A stretch of DNA of 46,441 bases, from the NCBI GenBank assembly GCA_017534445.1, contig JAFXWC010000052.1:1-46441 (forward strand). Direction: 5' to 3'. The DNA comes from Treponema sp. Its GTDB lineage: Bacteria; Spirochaetota; Spirochaetia; Treponematales; Treponemataceae. The notes under the pieces are model-generated. The model was not told where the DNA came from. It did not search any database and worked only from the letters and a program-made list of their open reading frames with translations. A program made the position numbers and the translations under genes. This document shows positions 15,905-23,728 of the stretch, in pieces; position 1 is the stretch's first letter, and each line of letters starts with the position of its first letter.

Positions 15905-17194
15905 CTAAAGCTGGGTCTTGTAGCCAAGCATAAAGCGGAATGCCTCGCGCTTTTCCTTGTCCTTGTCTTTCAGGGCCGTAATGTTCATGGACGCAATGCC
16001 TGTAAGCTTTCCGTTAAGAAGGGGGGCGCTTATGTAAGGCGAAAGAACAAAAGTCTTGTCGCTTTCCTTTTTAAATTCCCTCTTGTGCTCCAGAGCATCG
16101 AAAAGTCCCCAGCCGGGAGTTGTTACCGTAAAGTGGGCACCCGCAGTCATAGGTCTTTCTGCAAGGTAAAGGTTTTCCGTAAAGAGGTTTACGTCAATGC
16201 CGAGCGTAGAAGAAGAGTCACTGTTGGACCTGGGGTCTGTTATAGACCTTTCTGCCGACTCAATAGCCTGGTGCCTAAAGAAAACCATCTCGCTAAAGTA
16301 TTCGTCTGGAATGCTAAAGAGGGTTCCGTTGAACTGGAATGCTGGAAGCACCATCCTGAATTCTCCAAGCAGGTAAACCAGTCCCTTGTCTATGTTGTTG
16401 TCGCTGGAATCGTCCGAGTTTATTGTTATGTTCTTTACGCCACCCTGAAGGAAAAGCGACGTCGTGTAGCGGTTTCCAATCAAAAGGTTTGCGCCGCCGT
16501 CTATAACCAGATATTTTACAAGGAATACAACCTTGTCGCCAGACTCTGACTCTTTTTCAAGGGGAAAATTCACGCCCGCGTTAAGGTCAAAGGTAACGTT
16601 GGGGTAGGAACCTGCAAAACGGAAGTTTGTCCAGACTGCCTTTTTTTCGTCGCCAGTTGCATTGTCCCGGTTAAGGGTAAGGTAAAAGCCAGCCGCCATT
16701 GGGGATTCAAATTTTACCGTATATGCCACGCCCGCACCGTAGTGCTCGTTAAAGGGGGCTGAGCCAAGCCCCTTGTAGGACTCCGTAAGCGGAGAGGCAA
16801 TACTCTGTATGCCGAACTGCCTCTGCAGGAAGATGTCTGAACCCGCAGGCTCAAAGCTTCCAAGGTAAGCGGTAAAAAAATGCGTTGATGCAGTGTGGTT
16901 GTACTTGTATGTTGCAGAAAGTTCGTTTAAATTCAATACGGAATTCTTGTCCTCCTTCTTCTTAAGGGGGCTGGTTTCCAAAAGGTCGCCTGTTTCCACC
17001 TGAATTTCGCCCCTAAAGATAAGGTTTCCGCCAAAATCAAGCTGGCCTGCTGCAAAACCCTCCGTGTAAAGCTCTTTTTTTGCTGGTGCGTCCGCCAAAA
17101 TGCCAAAGTAGCCGCTGAATGCAGCCTCTTCTGCCGTACAAAGCGCAGCGCTTAAAAATATTGCTGAATATAATAGAACAAAATTCTTTTTCAT
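15905..17194 (-). CDS. Exported protein, outer-membrane beta-barrel candidate
   Basis: 429 residues. A signal peptide is clear: MKKNFVLLYSAIFLSAALC followed by TAEEA, with cleavage near ALC-TA. The rest shows alternating polar and apolar strands with frequent aromatic ends (GFYLTLNRDN, TSLFLQGGVKN, AGAHFTVTTPGW), consistent with a transmembrane beta-barrel, though the last residue is Leu, not Phe. The start is set at the ATG at 17194 with GGAG seven bases upstream; a GTG four codons earlier overlaps the ribosome site. No specific family was recognised. It probably sits in the outer membrane as a porin- or adhesin-like protein; that is inference. Confidence 0.75.
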   Translation of the reverse strand: MKKNFVLLYSAIFLSAALCTAEEAAFSGYFGILADAPAKKELYTEGFAAGQLDFGGNLIFRGEIQVETGDLLETSPLKKKEDKNSVLNLNELSATYKYNHTASTHFFTAYLGSFEPAGSDIFLQRQFGIQSIASPLTESYKGLGSAPFNEHYGAGVAYTVKFESPMAAGFYLTLNRDNATGDEKKAVWTNFRFAGSYPNVTFDLNAGVNFPLEKESESGDKVVFLVKYLVIDGGANLLIGNRYTTSLFLQGGVKNITINSDDSSDNNIDKGLVYLLGEFRMVLPAFQFNGTLFSIPDEYFSEMVFFRHQAIESAERSITDPRSNSDSSSTLGIDVNLFTENLYLAERPMTAGAHFTVTTPGWGLFDALEHKREFKKESDKTFVLSPYISAPLLNGKLTGIASMNITALKDKDKEKREAFRFMLGYKTQL

Positions 17195-17312
17195 CTGGAA
17201 CTCCACAAAAGAAATACAGGGCCTAAAAATTGCGGCACCCCGTTCTTTCTTTTATCGGTATTTTAAAAGTCGAATAAAAGCGGAAGTTGGATTTCTGTTT
17301 TCTTCATCCTCT

Positions 17313-17338
17313 GGACGGTAATTTATATGCTCTACCAT
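17313..17338 (+). repeat. Solo fragment of the dispersed structured repeat
   Basis: GGACGGTAATTT followed by GCTCTACCAT at the same spacing as in copies A and B, but with none of the GC-rich hairpin half. It lies in the 281-base gap before cheA. Confidence 0.6.
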
Positions 17339-17392
17339 GCGGCCACCACTAATTTTTTTACATTTTAACTGGAATTTTTTTGAAAAATGGCG

Positions 17393-17468
17393 TATAATAA
17401 AGTAAGATTAAAAAAGTTGCAAAAAATCAGTCGTTTTGACTTGACTTATGTTTGTAAGAGGTTAAAAT
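17393..17468 (+). promoter_or_regulatory. Promoter region of the chemotaxis operon
   Basis: The closest candidate is TTGACT (17441-17446), 16 bases, TAAAAT (17463-17468), ending 7 bases before the cheA ATG. Such a promoter would give a leaderless transcript, and there is no Shine-Dalgarno at normal distance. An upstream consensus TATAAT (17393-17398) with a weak -35 box is an alternative that would give a leader of about 75 bases. No sigma-28 (GCCGATAA-type) box was found. Confidence 0.5.
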
Positions 17469-17475
17469 AGATAAT

Positions 17476-19917
17476 ATGAGTGATTATCTTGACGCGAATA
17501 ACGAGGAACTTCTCAAAGATTTTTTTTCTGAAGCAGAACAGCAGTACGAGACTTTGGAAAGCAACATTCTTGTTATAGAAAATGACCCTTCAAACCATGA
17601 TGCTATAGATGAAATTTTCCGTGCGGCTCATACGCTAAAGGGTGGTTCTGCCACCGTTGAGATGACCGAACTTTCTTCTTTTTGTCATGACGTGGAAGAC
17701 CTTCTTGATGCTCTTAGAAGCAATGCGGTTCAGGTAACTGAGCCTATCGTAGACACGCTTCTTTCTTCTCTGGATACAATAAAAGCCATGCTGGACGCAA
17801 GAAGCAGCGGCTCAATTTATCAGGAAGACGTATCCGAGATTGTTAACAAGATAAAGTCTTTTATTCCTCAGAAATCAGGAAAGAAAAAGGCCTCTGTAAG
17901 CCTTCCTTCCGGCATGGTCGGTGCGCAAAAGCCAGCAGAGCCAAAGCCGGCTCCTGTGCATCAGGCCGCTCCCGTGGACAACGGAATGCCTCCTGTAAAG
18001 CCTCTTAGCGACAGCGAATTCAACGAACTTAAGCAGGTTTGTCCCGCCGGACAAAAGCTTTGGTACGTAAACGTTACTTTTGACGAATCAAACCCAATGA
18101 ACAGCGTTGGTGGAATACAGGTTTTTGCAGCCCTAAAGAACTGTGGCACAGTCTTAAAGACAGTCCCAGACTTTGAGGCCCTTTACGAAGATGAATTCCA
18201 TCCGCAGGTTGTATATTACGTGGCAACAGAGTCAGACGGCTCTGTTTTGGAAGACACTGCTTTCTTGGACGATGTTACCCTTGCGGCAGACGCTCATCCT
18301 ATGGAAACTGAAGCTGCTCCAGCAAAGGCTGCGGCCCCTTCCGTACAGGAAAGCGCTCCTGCAAAAGAGGAAGTTGTGGAAGAGGAAGAAAAGGAAGAGC
18401 CAGTTAGCGAGCAAAAGGAAGAAGTTTCAACTTCTGCACCTGCAACTCAGGCAAACCTCCAGCAGGCAAAGAAGACTGCCCAACAGTCATCTGGTCATGG
18501 CGTTGCCCAGACAGGCTCAATCCTTCGCGTAGACAGCAAGCGCGTAGACAACCTGATGAACCTCGTCAGCGAAACTGTTATTACAAAGGCTGCCTTTAAC
18601 CAGCTTGGGCTTCATCTTGCAGACCTGCAGGTAATGCTCCAGGGCTTGAATTCCGGCTACAAAGAAAAGCAGCATCACATTATGGAAGAAATTCCAAAGA
18701 TTCTCCAGCAGATAGACGCGGGTGCTACCCAGAAGGAAATTCGCCAGAGAATCAGCGACATATATCAGGGAATGTCCACCATCTTTGATGCCTTTGAAAA
18801 CGACATAAAGATGACGGCCAGCAAATACCGCTCAACAACGCAGAACTTGGGCCGCATCTCAAGCGAACTCCAGGAAGGCGTAATGAAAATCCGCATGGTT
18901 CCAATCGGTACCATTTTCAACCGCTTCCCCCGTGTTGTCCGCGACTTAAGCCGTGATCTTGGCCGCAAGGTTAACCTTGTAATAGAAGGTGAAGACACCG
19001 AACTTGACAAGACCGTAGTAGACGATCTTCTTGACCCTATCATGCACTGTGTCCGCAACTCTGTTGACCACGGTATTGAAACTCCAGAAGAACGCAAGGC
19101 TCATGGTAAGGAAGAAACTGGTAAGCTTATCCTTAAGGCCGCAAACGAAGGCAATACAATCGTAATCGACATAATTGACGACGGTCAGGGTATAGAAGTA
19201 GAAAAGGTACGCGAAAAGGCTATCAAAAAGGGTCTTATTAGCCCCAACAAGGTTATGTCTGATCAGGATGCCTTTAACCTCATATTCCTTCCTGGATTCT
19301 CTACCAGCGACAAGATAAGCAATGTTTCTGGTCGCGGCGTAGGATTGGATGTTGTTAAGACCATGGTGGAAAAGCTCAAGGGTACCATTACCGTTACTAG
19401 CGAACGCCACAAGGGTTCAAAATTCAGCATCAGGCTTCCGCTCACATTGGCCATTATCCAGGGTCTTTTGATCCGTGTCGGCAAAGAGGTTTACTCTATC
19501 CCGATTACAAATGTTATAGAAAGCCAGCGCGTAAAGCGCGACAGCATCAATACAATCGATAACTACGAAGTGCTTAACGTGCGCAACGAAGTTATTTCAA
19601 TCCTTAGGCTTGACCGCCTCTTCAACATCAAGGATGCGGTGGAAAGCGAATACTGCTTTATCGTAATCGTCGGTTCTGCAGAAAAGAAAATAGGTGTTAT
19701 GGTTGATGCCCTTATCGGAGAGGAAGACGTTGTAATTAAGCCTTTGCGCGACCAGTTCACAACGTCGCCGGGTATTGCCGGAGCTTCAATTTTGGGTGAC
19801 GGTTCTGTTTCGCTCATCATTGATGTTAACCAGCTTTTGGAGCTTGGCGTAAAGCAGGAAATTAGCGCGCAGAAATCTCGCGAAGAGTCAGCCTTGAAGG
19901 GCGCAGTCAGAGGGTAG
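17476..19917 (+). CDS. cheA: Chemotaxis histidine kinase CheA
   Basis: 813 residues. P1 HPt domain at 1-110 with phospho-acceptor H52 (AAHTLKGGSAT). Linkers rich in Pro/Ala/Glu flank a P2 domain at about 175-260 (LWYVNVTFDESNP, VLKTVPDFEALYE). The P3 dimer helices at about 350-460 are long. P4 ATPase has HCVRNSVDHGIE, IDDGQGIE and SGRGVGLDVV. P5, the CheW-like domain, covers the last 150 residues. CheA phosphorylates CheY and is controlled by chemoreceptors. It heads the operon cheA-cheW/R-cheX-cheY, with the next gene 4 bases after its stop codon. The gene order matches that known in treponemes. Confidence 0.96.
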   Translation: MSDYLDANNEELLKDFFSEAEQQYETLESNILVIENDPSNHDAIDEIFRAAHTLKGGSATVEMTELSSFCHDVEDLLDALRSNAVQVTEPIVDTLLSSLDTIKAMLDARSSGSIYQEDVSEIVNKIKSFIPQKSGKKKASVSLPSGMVGAQKPAEPKPAPVHQAAPVDNGMPPVKPLSDSEFNELKQVCPAGQKLWYVNVTFDESNPMNSVGGIQVFAALKNCGTVLKTVPDFEALYEDEFHPQVVYYVATESDGSVLEDTAFLDDVTLAADAHPMETEAAPAKAAAPSVQESAPAKEEVVEEEEKEEPVSEQKEEVSTSAPATQANLQQAKKTAQQSSGHGVAQTGSILRVDSKRVDNLMNLVSETVITKAAFNQLGLHLADLQVMLQGLNSGYKEKQHHIMEEIPKILQQIDAGATQKEIRQRISDIYQGMSTIFDAFENDIKMTASKYRSTTQNLGRISSELQEGVMKIRMVPIGTIFNRFPRVVRDLSRDLGRKVNLVIEGEDTELDKTVVDDLLDPIMHCVRNSVDHGIETPEERKAHGKEETGKLILKAANEGNTIVIDIIDDGQGIEVEKVREKAIKKGLISPNKVMSDQDAFNLIFLPGFSTSDKISNVSGRGVGLDVVKTMVEKLKGTITVTSERHKGSKFSIRLPLTLAIIQGLLIRVGKEVYSIPITNVIESQRVKRDSINTIDNYEVLNVRNEVISILRLDRLFNIKDAVESEYCFIVIVGSAEKKIGVMVDALIGEEDVVIKPLRDQFTTSPGIAGASILGDGSVSLIIDVNQLLELGVKQEISAQKSREESALKGAVRG

Positions 19918-19921
19918 GCAG

Positions 19922-21370
19922 ATGGGAACTATACAAGATAAACTTAACATACTTGCAAGCACGACAGAAGCCGCTGTACAGAGCCTTTCCCAGGAGGAAC
20001 TGGAAGAAGAGAAGAAGAATGCCAGTGTCGTTGACTATAAAATGGTAAGCTTTTCTCTTGCGGGCAAGGATTATGCCATAGACATTATGAAGGTTAAGGA
20101 AATTGCAAAGGCCGGTAATTTTACCTATGTGCCAAACACCCTTCCTTTCGTACTTGGCGTTTACAACCTCCGCGGTGAAATTATTCCTATAATCGACTTA
20201 AGGCTCTTCTTTAACATAGAAGTTCCTGAGCGCGATTCAAACGTCCTGGAAAACATGCTGATTGTTCAGGTTGGCGAGCAGTTCTTTGGCGTTGTAGTAG
20301 ACGTAATCGACAAGGTTGTTGGTATTCAAAAGTCTTCAATACAGCCGCCGCACCCGCTTTTTGGCGACATAAACATAAAGTACATTAGCGGTGTCGTGGA
20401 AGCCCAGAGGCATCTTTACGTTCTTTTGGACATAGACAAAATCTTTGGTTTGCGTACTCCAGAAGAAGAAAGACTTTTGGCAGAAACTGCACGTGCCCAG
20501 ATGGAAGACCGTCAGGCCGCCGCTGCAGAAATTGCCGCAAGGGAAGAAGCCGCAAGGCAGGCAGAAGAAGCTGCAAAGGGCTCCGGTAAGAAGAAAGCCG
20601 CCAAGAAGGTAGAAGAACCTGCAAAAGAAGAGAAAAAGGCTGTTGATTTGAATTTCATTTACGATTCGCTTAAGAACCTTAAGAAATTCTATGTTTCTGC
20701 CGTAAACGAGGAATGGATAAAAAGCCGGTATGAACAGTGGGAAAAGGAGCGCGGAGAAGGCAAGACTCAGCTTCAGAACGAAAGCGATGCCGACGAATTC
20801 CTTAAGCCTTTCTATTCAAGGCACAACTGCGACTGGTGGAGCCAGGCCTATGCCAGCGAAATTGAAAAGGCCCTTCCTGACAATCCCGCAAAGAATATTG
20901 TTGTCTGGAATCCAGGTTGCGGCAAGGGATTTGAGTCTTACTCACTTGCATGTTTGTTGAAAAAGCGTTATCCTAATGCTCATATACGTATTTATGCACA
21001 CGACATTGACTTGCTCAATGTTTCAAATGCACCGCTTATGACAATAAGCGACAAGGTAAGTACAGATTGGTACCAGCCTTATGTTACAAAGACATCTGGC
21101 GGTAGCTATACATTTACCAAAGAGATAAAGGACATGGTTATGTTTGAATACCACGATTGTGTTCATACAAACAATCTGCCCCCAATCGACTTGGTATTTG
21201 CGCGTGACATCTTCTCTTTCCTTCCAGAAGCATCACAAAAATCAATTTTGGATGATTTTGGCGAGAAAGTTAAGGGAAATGGTGTTATAATAGTTGGTGA
21301 AAATGAGAATATTGCAATTCCGGGTTGGAATAAAAAACAGGCCGGTTCTATTGCGATATATTCAAAGTAA
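19922..21370 (+). CDS. CheW fused to a CheR-like domain
   Basis: 482 residues. CheW domain at about 38-180 (VSFSLAGKDYAIDIMKVKEI, GVYNLRGEIIPIIDLR). A charged Ala/Glu/Lys linker at about 185-240 looks like a coiled coil. The C-terminal part at about 245-482 resembles the catalytic subdomain of the CheR methyltransferase (VVWNPGCGKGFESYSLAC, PPIDLVFARDIFSFL) but lacks the CheR N-terminal helical domain, and the SAM-binding loop differs from the usual GCSTGEEPYS. CheW-CheR-like fusions are known in treponemes, where they form part of the array scaffold. The domain may be a structural rather than a catalytic module. It sits between cheA and cheX. Confidence 0.9.
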   Translation: MGTIQDKLNILASTTEAAVQSLSQEELEEEKKNASVVDYKMVSFSLAGKDYAIDIMKVKEIAKAGNFTYVPNTLPFVLGVYNLRGEIIPIIDLRLFFNIEVPERDSNVLENMLIVQVGEQFFGVVVDVIDKVVGIQKSSIQPPHPLFGDINIKYISGVVEAQRHLYVLLDIDKIFGLRTPEEERLLAETARAQMEDRQAAAAEIAAREEAARQAEEAAKGSGKKKAAKKVEEPAKEEKKAVDLNFIYDSLKNLKKFYVSAVNEEWIKSRYEQWEKERGEGKTQLQNESDADEFLKPFYSRHNCDWWSQAYASEIEKALPDNPAKNIVVWNPGCGKGFESYSLACLLKKRYPNAHIRIYAHDIDLLNVSNAPLMTISDKVSTDWYQPYVTKTSGGSYTFTKEIKDMVMFEYHDCVHTNNLPPIDLVFARDIFSFLPEASQKSILDDFGEKVKGNGVIIVGENENIAIPGWNKKQAGSIAIYSK

Positions 21371-21415
21371 TATTAGAATAATCTGGTTAGTTAATAAAAC
21401 TGCAGGGGGATTTTA

Positions 21416-21901
21416 ATGAGAGTAGAGTACATTAACCCATTTGTTGAAACTTCATACAGGGTTCTGAAAGAAGTTTTGGGTGATGCGGACGTAAAGCGTG
21501 GCGATTTGTATCTTAAGTCAACAGCAATGCCTGTTATGGGTGTCGCAGCTCTGGTAGGTCTTGCCGGTGATGTTGAAGGCCGTGTCTTGTTTGACATGAC
21601 TTATGATACGGCTCTTGCAATAGCTTCCCGGATGAACGGAGAAAAACTTCCGGAATTTGATGATTTGGCAAAGGCTACAATCAGTGAATTGGCAAACTTG
21701 ATTACAGCTCAGGCTGTAACAAAGCTTCACGAGCTTGGTTTTAAGTTTGACCTTACCCCTCCGGCTTTGTTTGCCGGTGAAAAAATGGAAATTGCAGCTT
21801 TGGGTGGCAATGATGAAGAGAACGTTGAGGCTCTTATTGTTCCGCTCATTACTGAATTTGGAAAAATAGAAGTCAACGTCGCTATCCGCGAACGTACATA
21901 A
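21416..21901 (+). CDS. cheX: CheY-P phosphatase CheX
   Basis: 161 residues. SELANLITAQAV contains the E-x2-N phosphatase motif of the CheC/CheX/FliY family. The single-motif layout and length fit CheX, a dimeric phosphatase that removes phosphate from CheY and is the main CheY-P phosphatase in spirochaetes. A GGGGG ribosome site lies 7 bases before ATG. cheY begins 13 bases after its stop codon. Confidence 0.93.
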   Translation: MRVEYINPFVETSYRVLKEVLGDADVKRGDLYLKSTAMPVMGVAALVGLAGDVEGRVLFDMTYDTALAIASRMNGEKLPEFDDLAKATISELANLITAQAVTKLHELGFKFDLTPPALFAGEKMEIAALGGNDEENVEALIVPLITEFGKIEVNVAIRERT

Positions 21902-21914
21902 GGAGCATAAAGGT

Positions 21915-22349
21915 ATGAAGACAAAAGATGATTTCGCGAACATAAATGATCGTCCGCCAGAGGGTGTTAAGGCCGACGGAAGCAAATTCCGTGTTTTGGT
22001 CGTTGACGATTCAATGTTTGTTGCTAAGCAGCTTACTCAGATTTTGAGCAGCGATGGCTATGAAATTGTTGCTACAGCTCAGGATGGTAAAGAAGGCGTT
22101 GACAAATATAAGGAACTTTGCCCGAATGTTGACTTGGTAACAATGGATATCACAATGCCTCGCATGGACGGTATTACTGCACTCGAGCAGATTGTTGCTT
22201 TTGACAAGAACGCTCGTGTTGTTATGGTTAGCGCCCTTGGTAAGGAAGAGCTTGTTAAGAAGTCACTTCTTGCCGGAGCAAAGAACTATATCGTAAAGCC
22301 GTTGGATCGCAAAAAGGTTTTGGAAAGAATCAGTTCTGCGCTTAAATAG
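21915..22349 (+). CDS. cheY: Chemotaxis response regulator CheY
   Basis: 144 residues: a single receiver domain with a 24-residue N-terminal extension. Acidic pair D31/D32, phospho-acceptor D78 (VTMDITMPRMDG), S106 and K128 (IVKPL) are all in place. There is no output domain. CheY-P binds the flagellar switch to change rotation. It is the last gene of the chemotaxis operon; AAGGAG stands before its ATG and inverted repeats follow the stop. Confidence 0.95.
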   Translation: MKTKDDFANINDRPPEGVKADGSKFRVLVVDDSMFVAKQLTQILSSDGYEIVATAQDGKEGVDKYKELCPNVDLVTMDITMPRMDGITALEQIVAFDKNARVVMVSALGKEELVKKSLLAGAKNYIVKPLDRKKVLERISSALK

Positions 22350-22367
22350 GATTAAGTGTAGCTATAT

Positions 22368-22407
22368 TTCCACAGATGCATGCAGCCAGCCTGTTAAATC
22401 TGTGGAA
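22368..22407. repeat. Inverted repeat after cheY
   Basis: TTCCACAGAT and ATCTGTGGAA form a perfect 10-base stem with a 20-base loop. There is no T-run, so this is either a stabilising 3' hairpin or a protein site. Confidence 0.55.
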
Positions 22408-22453
22408 CTCTAATTTATTTTTCTCAGCTTAGATTTATTCGCTAAAATCTTGC

Positions 22454-22484
22454 CTTGTAAAAAAGTGGTGGGCTTTTTTACAAG
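22454..22484 (+). terminator. Probable terminator of the chemotaxis operon
   Basis: CTTGTAAAAAAG and CTTTTTTACAAG form a perfect 12-base stem around TGGTGGG. The stem's own T6 and A6 runs could serve in either direction. It stands 105 bases after cheY. Confidence 0.55.
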
Positions 22485-22576
22485 TTAAGCGTTTCTATTT
22501 CAGTTTTGATTTTTTATATTTAGGCCGAAAATTGGCATAAGCGGTTTTGAATTATTCGTTTTGAGTGGGGGACTTT

Positions 22577-22837
22577 ATGTACGAAGATGAGGCCATGGCT
22601 TTTTGTGGAAGCAATGTGGAAACCTACAAAGCCTTGGATACTGCTGCCACTTGGCGTTTCTTTTGGGACGGCCAGGAATCGCTTTCTGACGATGAATTTG
22701 ATTTGCTAAAGGATTTGTGCTACAAAAATTCCAATTCAAAAGATGAGCATGATTTGCTTACAAAGATTGTGAACCGGGAGCTAACGCTAAGGATTAAAAA
22801 CCAGCGGGAATCTGAAACTTCTGCAATTGCAAGCTGA
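22577..22837 (+). CDS. Small protein of unknown function
   Basis: 86 residues, acidic and soluble, with no signal peptide or membrane segment. Motifs such as ATWRFFWDGQESLSDDEFDLLKDLCYKN are not recognised. The ATG at 22577 is preferred to a GTG four codons upstream because the G-rich stretch GTGGGGGAC then works as a ribosome site. It stands alone between the chemotaxis operon and a convergent exported protein. Probably a real gene, judging by its frame length and codon use. Confidence 0.6.
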   Translation: MYEDEAMAFCGSNVETYKALDTAATWRFFWDGQESLSDDEFDLLKDLCYKNSNSKDEHDLLTKIVNRELTLRIKNQRESETSAIAS

Positions 22838-22868
22838 CTTCATAAAATTACCCTGCAGATTCAGCTTG

Positions 22869-23606
22869 CTAATTCAGTTTTTTTATAAAATACATGCTAA
22901 AATCCTTTATGCGGTTAACAAAAGCCGTATTAACACGTTTCTTTACAAATAAAGAAGCCTCTGTTTTTACGGCTCCCGCTCCGTACAGAATCCAATAGTC
23001 GCCTTCCCTAAAGAGGACAAGGCCGCATTCCATCTTTTCTGGTTTGACCGCGCTAAAAATCTTGTATTCAATTTTGCCCTTGTTTTTTGTTGAAAAGTAC
23101 AAGGTGTCGCCAATTTGCGTTGTGGAAACTACCGCATCGAATTCAGAAAAGGGTGGCATCCTAAAGACTGCATTGTAGACGCTTGTTAAATTTCCGCGCG
23201 AGCAGGATACTACTTCCGCCTTTGTGAACATTGATGCCCAAGCCCCTTGTCTTTCCGCATAGTAGGGGATTTTCCTGTAGCTGCCAATGTCCGTAACAAG
23301 AAGGGCAAGTTCGTTTATAAGGTTTTCACTGCCCTTGTAGGGGCGTACCTGGATTATCTCCGCAAAGTGGGTTGGGGAGCTTGCCTTTAGTTCCTTTAAA
23401 AATTTGTTTGCGTATATGTTATTTGTCTCAAGGCTTGTTTCTTTTGGTGATTTCAAATTTCTTATGATTACCTTTCCACTTTTTAGTTCCTGAATTTGCG
23501 CTTCTGCAAGGTTGGAGTTAAAGCATTGCAAAAAGTCTTGGGAAAAAGCCCGGGCCGTAAGCAAAGAAATAAAAGTCATGCCCATGACAAGAAATATTTT
23601 TTTCAT
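22869..23606 (-). CDS. Exported protein of unknown function
   Basis: 245 residues. A signal peptide is clear (MKKIFLVMGMTFISLLTARAFS, cleavage near AFS-QD). The mature part is mixed alpha/beta with segments such as TQIGDTLYFSTKNKGKIEYKIF and LFREGDYWILYGAGAVKTEASL, and its C-terminus (IKDFSMYFIKKLN) is basic. It has the look of a treponeme-specific periplasmic family (DUF6675-like is possible but unverified). AGGTGA precedes the ATG at 23606. It is transcribed towards the small gene at 22577 and away from the radical SAM gene. Confidence 0.7.
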   Translation of the reverse strand: MKKIFLVMGMTFISLLTARAFSQDFLQCFNSNLAEAQIQELKSGKVIIRNLKSPKETSLETNNIYANKFLKELKASSPTHFAEIIQVRPYKGSENLINELALLVTDIGSYRKIPYYAERQGAWASMFTKAEVVSCSRGNLTSVYNAVFRMPPFSEFDAVVSTTQIGDTLYFSTKNKGKIEYKIFSAVKPEKMECGLVLFREGDYWILYGAGAVKTEASLFVKKRVNTAFVNRIKDFSMYFIKKLN

Positions 23607-23728
23607 AAAATCACCTAAGATTCTATTGAGGTTTAGAATCATTTAATTGTACTATAAACGTAGACTTTTGTCATTGCTTTTTTGTTTATTTTAAGGCAGA
23701 CTTCCAATTGGAATTTTACGGGAATCTT

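Noticed and set aside
17195..17475. Sigma-28 flagellar promoter before cheA
   Set aside because: No GCCGATAA-like -10 box was found; sigma-70-like boxes fit better.
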